64,000 bases of DNA from CBDDKZ01 sp965230415 (GTDB lineage Bacteria; Bacteroidota; Bacteroidia; Cytophagales; JAAEPT01): positions 186,001 through 250,000 of the forward strand of contig CBDDKZ010000005.1 in the NCBI GenBank assembly GCA_965230415.1. The letters run 5' to 3'. The position numbers and the translations under genes are program-made. The notes beneath the pieces are model-generated. The model did not search any database. It saw nothing but the letters and a program-made list of their open reading frames with translations, and had not been told where the DNA came from. Position 1 is the first letter of the stretch, and each line of letters begins with the position of its first letter. Positions 16,697 through 26,000 of the stretch are shown here, piece by piece.

Positions 16697-19665
16697 TTAT
16701 TGATGTCATCTGGTCTCATTATTGGAAGGCGAATAGTTACACACGTACCTTGCGAATCACCCTGGCTATTAAATTTATCGATAATATTTATATCAATCAA
16801 GACTCCCTTTTCCTGGTGTCTCAATACGTTCAACCTTTCTTGAGTAACCTGAATCCCTGCAGACTTGTGCTTCTGTAAGGAATGTTGCTGCATCTCTCTG
16901 GACTTTGATCTTCCGATGCCATTATCTTCTATTTCACATATCACATTATCAGAAAGTAGTTTAAAAGAAATAGAAATAAGCCCAGTATATTGAGCCGGTA
17001 ATACGCCATGTATGATGGCATTTTCGACAAAAGGCTGAACAATCATCGGCGGAATATAAAAGTCGCCATCGTTAAATTCTTCGGAAACATCCACTTCAAA
17101 ATTAAATTTACCTTCATGGCTTAGTTGCTCCAATTCCAGGTAACTTTTTAATGCTTCAACTTCTGACTGTATCAACACCTTGGATGCCCTGGAATTGTCT
17201 AACATTAAACGCATAAGCTTGGCAAATTTGGCCAGTTGAAATTTGGCTTGCCTGGACTTATTTTCGGAGATAAAAGCTTTAATAGTATTGAGGCAATTAA
17301 ACAAAAAATGAGGATTCATCTGCAAACGCAATGCTTTTTGTTCTAATTCCAGCGCTCTGCGTTCCATCTCCAGGGATTTTTTCTGTATTTCATTTCGTTT
17401 ATTTGCTCTCGTTACCGCAAGCCTTATTAACATCCATATCACTGTTACCAAAACAATGCTTAAGGTCAGCACAAACCACCAAGATTGCCAATATGGTGCC
17501 TCAATAATGAATTTATACGTCAAATCTCCCTTTGTCCATTGTCCATTTTCGTTTAATGCCTTTACTTTAAATATATAAGCGCCAGGTGGTATGTTGGAAT
17601 AGGTTACGCTTCGATTTTTTGACAGAGGACTCCATTCATCCTCAAATCCTTCCAACTTCCATTGGTATTTTATCAGTGCTGCATTTCGCATGGCGACGCC
17701 TGTAAATGAGAAGGTGAGGTGATTATTAAGGTGTGTAAGCACCAAATTTTCAGGCATATTACTCCATTGATCATATTCGAATTGATTATCAAAACTCTGA
17801 ATAGGTTCATAAAACAGGTCCAATCCTTTAAAACTCAATTTGGGGACACTTTGACTTATAAGGTCCAGACCCGGTGAGTAGCAGGTCACTCCATTGACAG
17901 TCCCAAACCATATTTTACCGTTAAATTCCTCGAAAACAGCATTCTTGCAAGTTTCCAGACCTGTAAAGCCCTGCTCTAAGCCATAGTGCCTCACTGCTTT
18001 TAGCCTACCATTTTTACCAAGCTCCAGTCGGTCTATGCCTTTTTCCGAACCTACCCATAGCTGCTTTTTTTTATCTTGATGCACAAAATAACATATGTTT
18101 GATGCCAAACCATTTTGGGAAGTGATATGTAGGCTTTCATTTTTATCACGCAAAAACACACCTTTACCGCTGGTTCCAACACACAATTTTCCATGGCCAA
18201 TACTTACTACACTTGCGATGGAAATTCCTTTAAACTCCGGAATTATTGAAAAACCCGAATCCCCGGAGTTCAAATATGCCAAGCCCTTTTCCGTCGCTGC
18301 CCACAAAACACCGGATTCATCGATAGCTAAATCGGCAATTCGTGTAGATGGTAGCCCCCTGCTTTCATTGAATATATCTTGTTGTGAATCTTTATAAGCA
18401 ATAACACCAAAATCAGCCGATGCTATCCAAAGTGTAGAATCATCACTTCTGACTATGCTTTTGATCCACTTCGCCGCCAAAGGAACATGTTCAAATTCAT
18501 TAGCTCGAAAACGAAACAAACCATCGCCTTCAGTACCAAACCATATAGTGCTGTCCGGAGATTGGTAAATACATTTCACTTTTTGATCCGTGAAGCGTTC
18601 AATCTCAGAAAAGACATAAACACCCATGCTATCCATTCTGGAGACCCCGCCTGCAAAAGTCCCAAACCACTTCTTTCCTTCATAGTCTATGAGAATAGAA
18701 TAAACCCCATCTCCAATAAGGCCATCTTTTTCATTGTAATGAACGAACATTGCTCCGTCATATCTTGACATCCCCCCTCCCGAACTGCCTAACCATATAT
18801 TCGATTCATTATCTTCATAAATACAGTTAATGGAATTGTTTGGAAGCCCTTCATGTACTGTGAAATGATCAAATTTTGTATGCTGTAACAAATATAGTCC
18901 ACTCTCAAGGGTTGCAAGCCAAATTCCACCGGAGTCACTAATATGGATATCTGTGACAACAGCGTCGTAAGGTACTCTTGTTTCTTTGGTGGCAATAGTT
19001 AAGGTGCTATCCAACACAATAACTCCTCTGGCATACGTACCTACCCAAACATCACCCACACTATCTCTCTTTATACTTCTTACTTCTACAGCTGGTATTG
19101 CCTTTAAGAAATAGGTGCTGTCGTTTTCCAGGCATAGCAATCCTTTTTCAGTACCGATCAAATAGTTACCCTTCGATAATTTCATTACCGAAAAACACCT
19201 TGCATTTATATCTACCAACAACTTCAATTCGTCTCCACTTAATAGATAAACACCACCATCGCATGCTAAAACAAGACTATCGGAACCTATTGGACTCATA
19301 TTATGAACAGTGCCGCATGCATCATTTTCTATACGTTTAACAAGTTTTCTTCCCTCGATTACATCGACACCACCCTTTGATGCTGCATATATTTTACTAC
19401 CGAAAGGAGAACACAGCGCTGTAATAAAATTGCCTGATAAACCATCAGCCTCTGTAAAGCTCTCGAAATTTCTTCCATTAAAAATGCTTATTCCTCCTCC
19501 ATTCGTGGCTATCCACAAGCTTCCGGTAATATCCTGAGCAAAACTTTTAACCTGTGACTGAGCCAAGCCTTCTGTCACAGACATTTTTTTAAAATTGTAT
19601 TGCTGTGCTTTCATAACACAGCAGGCAAACAGAATAGATATAGTTGTAAGCAAAAATAGACGCAC
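16693..19665 (-). CDS. Propeller-sensor LytS-type histidine kinase
   Basis: A 990-residue membrane sensor. After a signal peptide (ending near residue 20) come many two-component-regulator propeller repeats with the motif IWxGTxGGG, filling about residues 30-640. A Y_Y_Y domain (YQWKLEGFEDEWSPLS, then YSNIPPGAYIFKVKA) precedes one transmembrane helix (WWFVLTLSIVLVTVIWMLI) at about 735. A short coiled coil leads to a His_kinase domain with LQMNPHFLFN (phospho-acceptor His786), NAIIHG and DNGIG. The periplasmic propeller probably senses an extracellular ligand, often a glycan in Bacteroidota, and passes phosphate to the downstream LytTR regulator. Unlike hybrid systems of polysaccharide loci, the kinase and regulator are separate proteins here. 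The ligand is unknown. Confidence 0.95.
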   Translation of the reverse strand: MRLFLLTTISILFACCVMKAQQYNFKKMSVTEGLAQSQVKSFAQDITGSLWIATNGGGISIFNGRNFESFTEADGLSGNFITALCSPFGSKIYAASKGGVDVIEGRKLVKRIENDACGTVHNMSPIGSDSLVLACDGGVYLLSGDELKLLVDINARCFSVMKLSKGNYLIGTEKGLLCLENDSTYFLKAIPAVEVRSIKRDSVGDVWVGTYARGVIVLDSTLTIATKETRVPYDAVVTDIHISDSGGIWLATLESGLYLLQHTKFDHFTVHEGLPNNSINCIYEDNESNIWLGSSGGGMSRYDGAMFVHYNEKDGLIGDGVYSILIDYEGKKWFGTFAGGVSRMDSMGVYVFSEIERFTDQKVKCIYQSPDSTIWFGTEGDGLFRFRANEFEHVPLAAKWIKSIVRSDDSTLWIASADFGVIAYKDSQQDIFNESRGLPSTRIADLAIDESGVLWAATEKGLAYLNSGDSGFSIIPEFKGISIASVVSIGHGKLCVGTSGKGVFLRDKNESLHITSQNGLASNICYFVHQDKKKQLWVGSEKGIDRLELGKNGRLKAVRHYGLEQGFTGLETCKNAVFEEFNGKIWFGTVNGVTCYSPGLDLISQSVPKLSFKGLDLFYEPIQSFDNQFEYDQWSNMPENLVLTHLNNHLTFSFTGVAMRNAALIKYQWKLEGFEDEWSPLSKNRSVTYSNIPPGAYIFKVKALNENGQWTKGDLTYKFIIEAPYWQSWWFVLTLSIVLVTVIWMLIRLAVTRANKRNEIQKKSLEMERRALELEQKALRLQMNPHFLFNCLNTIKAFISENKSRQAKFQLAKFAKLMRLMLDNSRASKVLIQSEVEALKSYLELEQLSHEGKFNFEVDVSEEFNDGDFYIPPMIVQPFVENAIIHGVLPAQYTGLISISFKLLSDNVICEIEDNGIGRSKSREMQQHSLQKHKSAGIQVTQERLNVLRHQEKGVLIDINIIDKFNSQGDSQGTCVTIRLPIMRPDDINK

Positions 19666-19677
19666 CTCTAAAAATAG

Positions 19678-19709
19678 TTGAATAGTTCACGATTATCAAT
19701 TTAATTTTG
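19678..19709 (+). promoter_or_regulatory. Bacteroidota-type promoter of the lipoprotein gene
   Basis: TTG at 19678-19680 and TAATTTTG at 19702-19709 are 21 bases apart and fit the TTG/TAnnTTTG consensus. The start codon at 19750 is about 40 bases downstream. It lies in the 84-bp divergent gap shared with the histidine kinase gene. Confidence 0.6.
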
Positions 19710-19749
19710 GTAAGTTTAATGTGATTTTGTATTTGAATATGTTTTTATC

Positions 19750-20484
19750 ATGGAAAGAATCAGTTTCGTTTCTCTGGCATTAATTTTAACCATTTTACTT
19801 CACAATTGCGCTTCAACAGATATAGAAGAAAGTCAACATGTAAACCAAAGTCGTATCTACCAAAACCATCGTATATCGATTAGTGAAGATAATAATAAAG
19901 CGCAGGCGTATAGCGTTTTCAGGTTTGGCGGACCAACAGGAACTACACTTAAACTTTCCAAAAAAAGCAAGGTAACTCTTAATGGAAAAAAGCTTAAAGG
20001 TGGAGAACAGGTATTTTCAGGTTATGTGTACAACCTTGCTCAAATGAAACTAAGCGATGACTATAACTATACTTTTGAGTTTACAGATACTGTGGGCACC
20101 TCCTACTCAAACTCCATTTCACTTGCGCCGATAAGCTTAAAAGATGCCCCTGAAAAAATGGAAAATACCGGTGAATACATCATAAAATGGGAAGGTTCTC
20201 CAGTGGGTTCTGATGAACAGGTGAACTTACACTTGCAATACGGGCAGGATAATTTCCAAACGAAAAAGTGGACCCAGCGTATTATTGGTGCTCATGAAAT
20301 AAGAATAAACACTTCAGATATAGTAGATCCTATTAACGGGGCTGCCACTTTTAAAATTGAACGTGTTATTGATAAAGAACTTGAAAATGCAGCAGATGTT
20401 GGAGGAGTAATCTCGGGTATTTATGAGTCACGAAAAGTGCCTACGCAACTAAACTTTGTACCAGATACTACTGTAACACAATAG
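19750..20484 (+). CDS. Putative lipoprotein of unknown function
   Basis: A 244-residue protein with a lipoprotein signal peptide: a hydrophobic stretch (SLALILTILLHNCAS) whose cysteine at residue 20 is the likely lipidation site. The mature part is polar and beta-rich, with a segment FRFGGPTGTTLKLSKKSKVTLNGKKL that resembles a small beta-sandwich edge, and a TGEYIIKWEGSPVGSDEQVNLHLQ stretch reminiscent of an Ig-like or Fn3-like fold. I do not recognise a family. It has its own promoter, diverges from the sensor kinase gene and converges on comB. It is probably an envelope protein anchored to the inner or outer membrane. Confidence 0.7.
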   Translation: MERISFVSLALILTILLHNCASTDIEESQHVNQSRIYQNHRISISEDNNKAQAYSVFRFGGPTGTTLKLSKKSKVTLNGKKLKGGEQVFSGYVYNLAQMKLSDDYNYTFEFTDTVGTSYSNSISLAPISLKDAPEKMENTGEYIIKWEGSPVGSDEQVNLHLQYGQDNFQTKKWTQRIIGAHEIRINTSDIVDPINGAATFKIERVIDKELENAADVGGVISGIYESRKVPTQLNFVPDTTVTQ

Positions 20485-20508
20485 CAAGAAACATAATAAT
20501 TAACAGGA

Positions 20509-21246
20509 TTACTTGACAACCTCTACTCCAGCCTTCACTTTGTTGGAAGATACAATTTTATCTCCTTCCAAAACAGGCACAACGTCATAGACATCTTGTT
20601 TAAGGCAGAACTCAATATCTTTGGAGATATTTAGTTTGCTTAAACGTCTGAAATGAGAACAATTACTTAAAAAACCGAGCAAATCGTGCTGAGCAATTTT
20701 ATAAATAGAATGTGCTGCGATGGAGCCATCGTGCTCGCAACGAAAGTCATCATTTAAGCCTTCTACTACTGCTCCTGCAAATAAGGTATCTTCCAGGTTA
20801 ACGCGCCCTTTCCAACCGGCACACAGTACTAAAACATCTTTTTCCTGATCTCTTAAATAGGAGATCACCGCAGACTTATTTAAGAACGAGCCTATAATCA
20901 CCTGATCTGCACCCTTGGCTTTATTGATGGACAATGTTCCATTGGTTGTGGTAATAGCTAACTTTTTACCCTTTATGGCATCTCCCATATAGGAAAAAGG
21001 TGAATTACCATAGCTAAAACCTTCAGCCGTTTGCCCGTTTCTTTCCGCAGCTCCGATATAGCCCTTTTTAAGCAAATCACAGCATGCACTAATTTCACTT
21101 ACCGGCACTATTTCCGTTATACCATTAGCCGTAGCAGTAACCATAACCGATGTGGCTCTTAATACATCTACTACTACTACAACTTTCCCCTTAATGTCAT
21201 AAAGATGCAACAATTCAGGAGACAGACATACGTCTACATTTCTCAT
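20509..21246 (-). CDS. comB: 2-phosphosulfolactate phosphatase family protein (ComB)
   Basis: A 245-residue protein of the ComB family, recognised by the N-terminal VVVDVLRATSVMVTA segment, the GAAERNGQ and FSYGNSPFSY motifs, the ITTTNGTLSI strand and VLCAGWKGRVNLEDTLFAG. The family's founding member removes phosphate from 2-phosphosulfolactate in coenzyme M synthesis. Bacteroidota do not make coenzyme M by the archaeal route, so here the product may serve sulfolactate or sulfonolipid metabolism, or the substrate may differ; that is inference. It is followed on the same strand by no further gene, and precedes gcvT's stop by 26 bases, suggesting one transcription unit rnhB-gcvT-comB. Confidence 0.87.
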   Translation of the reverse strand: MRNVDVCLSPELLHLYDIKGKVVVVVDVLRATSVMVTATANGITEIVPVSEISACCDLLKKGYIGAAERNGQTAEGFSYGNSPFSYMGDAIKGKKLAITTTNGTLSINKAKGADQVIIGSFLNKSAVISYLRDQEKDVLVLCAGWKGRVNLEDTLFAGAVVEGLNDDFRCEHDGSIAAHSIYKIAQHDLLGFLSNCSHFRRLSKLNISKDIEFCLKQDVYDVVPVLEGDKIVSSNKVKAGVEVVK

Positions 21247-21272
21247 AACTACAATAATAAGTATATAAATAT

Positions 21273-22364
21273 TTATATAAAAGGTAATTTGACTACTTCT
21301 GCCAAAAGCTGTTTATTCCGAACTTCTACCAATATTTCATTGCCCGGACTGGCATATTCAGCCATCACATAGCCAAGTCCAATCCCCTGCATTAAGACAG
21401 GAGATATTGACCCTGATGTTACCTCTCCAATTTCAACACCGTCGTTATTTACAAGTTTGTAATGACTCCTCGGAATTCCCTTGTCCTTCATTTTAAAAGC
21501 TACCAACTTCCTGGCAACCCCTTCTTCCTTCTGTTTCTTTATATAGCTATCATTAACAAAGGACTTGTTAAACTTGACTATCCAGGCCAGACCCGCTTCG
21601 ATGGGGCTAGTGGTATCATCAATGTCATTGCCATACAGACAATAACCCATTTCCAGCCTGAGCGTATCTCTAGCTCCTAAGCCTATCGGTTGTATTCCAA
21701 ATTCATCACCCGATTCAAACAGGATATTCCATAACTCTTCTGCTCGCTCATTTCGAACGTAAATTTCAAAACCACCTGCACCGGTATATCCCGTAGCAGA
21801 CACGATGGCCTTGTCAATAGTACCAAGTGTTATATAATCAAAAGTATAGTACTTCATACTTGAAAGATCCCGACCACTTAATTTATTCAAAACAGACACT
21901 GCTTTAGGCCCCTGCACAGCAAGAAGAGCATAAGAATCTGAAACATTACTCAATTCAGCTTCGAATCTATTTTTATTCGTTACCCACTCCCAATCTTTTT
22001 CAATGTTTGAGGCATTTACCACTAACATGTACTTATTGGTATCAAGCATGTAAATAAGTAAATCGTCAACTATTCCTCCCTTTTCGTTGGGCAAGCAAGA
22101 ATACTGAACCTTACCTATCGTCAATTTTGAAGCATCGTTACTAGTGACATACTGTATAAGGTCCAGCGCACCAGGGCCTTCAACAATAAATTCTCCCATA
22201 TGAGACACATCGAATACACCTACCCCATTCCGGACGCACATGTGTTCCTCTTTATCCGAACTGTACCTAACCGGCATTTCAAAACCTGCAAAAGGTATCA
22301 TCTTGGCGCCCAAACTTCTATGTACAGCATCCAAAGCTATCTTTTTCTCAGCTTCCATGTTCAA
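21273..22364 (-). CDS. gcvT: Glycine cleavage system T protein (aminomethyltransferase)
   Basis: A 363-residue enzyme, the family's usual length. Typical segments are visible: GAKMIPFAGFEMPVRY at the N-terminus, GVFDVSHMGE, GGIVDDLLIYML, SATGYTGAGGFEIY and the C-terminal GEVTSGSISPVLMQGIGLGYV. It transfers the aminomethyl carbon from the H-protein lipoyl arm to tetrahydrofolate, releasing ammonia, in the cytoplasm. Two in-frame ATG codons lie at the start (MNMEAEKK); either could be used. The gene overlaps the end of rnhB by 17 bases, implying coupled translation. The other gcv genes are not in this window. Confidence 0.96.
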   Translation of the reverse strand: MNMEAEKKIALDAVHRSLGAKMIPFAGFEMPVRYSSDKEEHMCVRNGVGVFDVSHMGEFIVEGPGALDLIQYVTSNDASKLTIGKVQYSCLPNEKGGIVDDLLIYMLDTNKYMLVVNASNIEKDWEWVTNKNRFEAELSNVSDSYALLAVQGPKAVSVLNKLSGRDLSSMKYYTFDYITLGTIDKAIVSATGYTGAGGFEIYVRNERAEELWNILFESGDEFGIQPIGLGARDTLRLEMGYCLYGNDIDDTTSPIEAGLAWIVKFNKSFVNDSYIKKQKEEGVARKLVAFKMKDKGIPRSHYKLVNNDGVEIGEVTSGSISPVLMQGIGLGYVMAEYASPGNEILVEVRNKQLLAEVVKLPFI

Positions 22365-22956
22365 ATAGTTCTAATTGTTGAGGTAATAGGGTAAATGATT
22401 TTCTGTGGTAAGGTGTCACACCAAACTTCCTAATGCCTTCTCTATGTTTCACTGTGGGGTATCCGACATTTGATTCCCAGCCGTAGCCAGGATACTTGGC
22501 AGAAAGTTCACCCATGAGTTTGTCTCTGTAGTTCTTGGCTAATATTGACGCTGCTGCTATCGACATAAATTTGCCATCTCCTTTAATTATACAATCATGT
22601 TTGATGGTCTTGTAGTTATGAAAACGGTTCCCGTCTACCAACAGAAGTTCCGGGACAATTTCCAATTTATCCAATGCGTTGTGCATTGCCAGGAAGCTGG
22701 CATTTAGAATATTAATTTCATCAATTTTTTCATTAGAAACAGTCGCTACTGCCCATGATAAAGCGCTTTTTTTGATCTCCTCTTCCAAATATTCACGCTT
22801 AGTATGACTTAACTTTTTAGAGTCATCTATCATTTGAGAATCAAAGTCTTTGGGTAAGATAACAGCAGCAGCCACAACAGGACCTGCAAGGCATCCTCTA
22901 CCGACTTCATCTAATCCAGCTTCTATGAGATGGGGAGTTTTACTTGCTGCTAAAAT
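22348..22956 (-). CDS. rnhB: Ribonuclease HII with a non-canonical (probably ATT) start
   Basis: RNase HII cleaves the RNA strand of RNA-DNA hybrids and removes single ribonucleotides from DNA. The frame is open back to a stop at 22990-22992. The essential motif LDEVGRGCLAGPV, holding the first two catalytic acids, lies between 22920 and 22876, but the first ATG, GTG or TTG in this frame is a GTG at 22875, after that motif. I place the start at ATT 22956, giving ILAASKTPHLIEAGLDEVGRG with the acids at residues 16-17, the usual distance from the N-terminus. ATT at 22989 or ATA at 22926 are alternatives. No ATG, GTG or TTG occurs in any frame between 23008 and 22876. Later motifs (ILAKNYRDKLM, LLVDGNRF, GYPTVKHR) are intact. 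It overlaps gcvT by 17 bases. Confidence 0.85.
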   Translation of the reverse strand: MLAASKTPHLIEAGLDEVGRGCLAGPVVAAAVILPKDFDSQMIDDSKKLSHTKREYLEEEIKKSALSWAVATVSNEKIDEINILNASFLAMHNALDKLEIVPELLLVDGNRFHNYKTIKHDCIIKGDGKFMSIAAASILAKNYRDKLMGELSAKYPGYGWESNVGYPTVKHREGIRKFGVTPYHRKSFTLLPQQLELFEHGS

Positions 22957-23003
22957 AACTGTCTTATTGAGTGAAAATTTTCTATGAATTTAATAAAAAG
23001 CTG

Positions 23004-26000
23004 TTATTCATCCAACATCAACGACGATTCATCTATTTCGGACTCAGTATCATCATCGAGTTCTCCATGGTCTAAATGTAGTTCTTCTTCATTGACGGGC
23101 TCATTTTCTTCTTCAGAAATGTTATCCACATGCTCTTCTGTGCTTGTATCTTCCGTTACTTCTGCTTCTTCTTCGATGATCACATTTTCTTCGATTGGTT
23201 CATCAATTAGAGGTTTATCCGTGGACGCTTCGGCGCTTTTCTCTTCTACAGCAGGTGTTTCTTCCATTTCAACCACAGTTTCCTCTTCGATAACTTCTGT
23301 TTCCCCCTCTTCCATCCCTGTTGCCTCTATTTCATGATCTTCTGTTGTACTTTCTTCCGCCGTTATCGGATCTTCCTCCTGTGGCATTATAGGCTCCACG
23401 CTTTCCTCTACCGTTTCCTGTTCTAATTCCTGTCCTGTATTGCTACCTTCTTCTGTTTCCGACGCTGCTTCTGGTAACACCTCTTCCGGCTGTTGCTCCT
23501 CAACCTCAATTGATTCTTCATCTATTGCGGTCTCCTCGTTTATTGAAGCAGCCCGATCCACCGCTTTTGCCCCAAGTCCCGATGATTCCGGTTCTACCCT
23601 GTTGTCTATTTCACGCGCCAATAATTCTTTATTTATTTCTTCTCGTTTTAACTGCTCATCTTCATTTCTTTTAAACCTTAACGGCATCCCCGGTCTCAAA
23701 ACATAACTTGAAAGCCCATTCATGGAACGTAATTCTTCAAATAACAGATCAAATTGCTGTCCTAGACTGTAAAAAGTATCTCCTGCTTTTACTATATAGC
23801 GCTCCTCATTTTCTATCATAACGATTTCACCATGTTGATCCTGAAATCGTATGCCGGCATCATAGAGTGCCTTGGTATTATCTGCGTCAGCAATAAAGGC
23901 TCGTCCTGCTTCACTAATCAATAACTTTTGCCCGACAAAAATTGTGTTCCCTCTTATTCTGTTGAGTTTTTTTAATTCACTCACCGAAGTACCAGAAACT
24001 TTGGCGATGGAAAACAAGGTGTTTTTTGGCAATACTACATAATACCCTTCATTGTTATACTTTCGATAACGAACTCCCATATTGTAATCTGTATCATCAA
24101 ATGATACATACTCACTATTTGCATCGTCATAGCCCGAAGCTTCTGCTTGCCTTGACACAGGAGATTCATAGTGTCCGCTACCCGAGCCTGCATACTGCAT
24201 GGTTGAAGCAGCAATGATATCCTCATCTCCCAACCTACGCACTCTTACTACCTGATAAGCCTTTAACTGATCACTATTGAGATTATTCAATGACTTTAAC
24301 TCTTCGGTCGACATATTATACTGCCTGGCTAAATCTGCAACATTCATGGATGTAGTGGTAACATATGCTTTGGAACCTGCTTCATAAGCACCACCTCCAA
24401 CAATATAAAACTCTACTCTTCTGTTAAGCTGCATCCCTACGAGATTCGCATTGGATGCCAGGGCATTGCTTTCTCCCAATGCAGCTATGCTTACATTTTC
24501 TGCAGGAACACCATTCTTTATCAGATAATTGTAAACTGATTTACCTCGACGCCTTGCCAGTTTTTTATTGTAGGAGTCACTACCTTTATCATCTGTATAT
24601 GCCTTAAGCTCAATTTTTACGCCGGAATTAAGTCGCGTATAACGCAAAAAGTCTTCTAATGTGGCTACTGCTTCATCATTCAGTTTGGACTTATTGAAAT
24701 CGAAAAAAATGTGTTCGAATAACATTTTGCCTGGAGTGGGTGTATACGGAATGTCATCAAAATTTTCATTCACGTCTCCGTCTTTTCCATGACTTTGGTT
24801 GAGGACATGTTTTTCTGTTTTTAACTCGACAGTTTCGCCTTCATAACGCGTGACATGGTGAATAGTATCAACTGCTTTGTCAACTATGAGTGGATCATCT
24901 TCGATAGACATTACGTCCTCCCTGTTGGCAACTTCATCAGAACCATCAGTTATAGGAGGTTTGGTATCATCAAAGACTAATGGAGCACCGTCTATGGCAT
25001 TCAAAATTTCCAGCTGATCCAACTGAAAGTCGAGGTGGGTGGTTAAATCGGCGGCATCTTCCTCATCCAGACGAACCTGATAATCAATTCCCGGTACCAG
25101 GTTAGAAAAGACAAAAACGCCCTCATCATCTGTAGTGGTCATCTTCAGCACTTCTTCCGTCTCGCCATTAATCAAATAAACGCCGACCCCTTCTCTTGGC
25201 TGACCATCGTCATCCATAATACGACCTTGTATGGTTATTAGGTCACTACCCCTTGTATCTTTCTTTCGTATTGAAGCTACAATGGCTTCATCACTTTCGA
25301 TATCAAAAGTATAAATATCGTCGTGCCCTGTACCTCCTTCGCGATTAGATGCCAGATACCCCCTATCTTCTCCAAGAACAAAATACATATCATCCCGATT
25401 GGAATTAAAAGGCAATCCAATATTACGTATGGACTTAAGTTCATCACCTGAAGCCATAAAAACATCAAGTCCTCCAAATCCCTGGTGGCCATCGGAAGCA
25501 AAGAATAGTGCTTTATCTTTCGAATAATAGAAGGGCGAATACTCTATGAACGCTGTGTTAATTTCAGGCCCCATATTAACAGGTTCACCCCAACTTTCGT
25601 CTTGTAACGGGTCTTCCAATATGCTCATCCAAATATCATGCTGTCCATATCCACCCGGACGCTTGGAAACAAAAAACATGGTATCTCCGGTTGCTGACAA
25701 ACTTGGTTGTGCATTCCAGTACCCTTTCATGTTTATGTTATCATTCATACGTTTAGGTTTGCTCCAGGTATTATTAATCAACTTAGAGCTATAAATAGCA
25801 CAGGTAGCTTGTGTTTTTTCTTCATTGAACTCGCCACATATGGTGTAATAGAACTTATCCCGATTCGGATTAAATACTCCCGCACCGTCGTTATATTGTG
25901 TATTTAAATCCAGAAAACGTGCTTCGTCCAGCTTACCTTCAACTTCCTCCCAACTACCACTGGCTTTGTCAAACCAGTAATTATCGGAATATGCACCACC

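Noticed and set aside
22984..23337. Serine-rich plus-strand frame of 117 codons
   Set aside because: It is the antisense of the Glu/Asp-rich tail of the PorE-like gene; GAA/GAG repeats read backwards give Ser codons.
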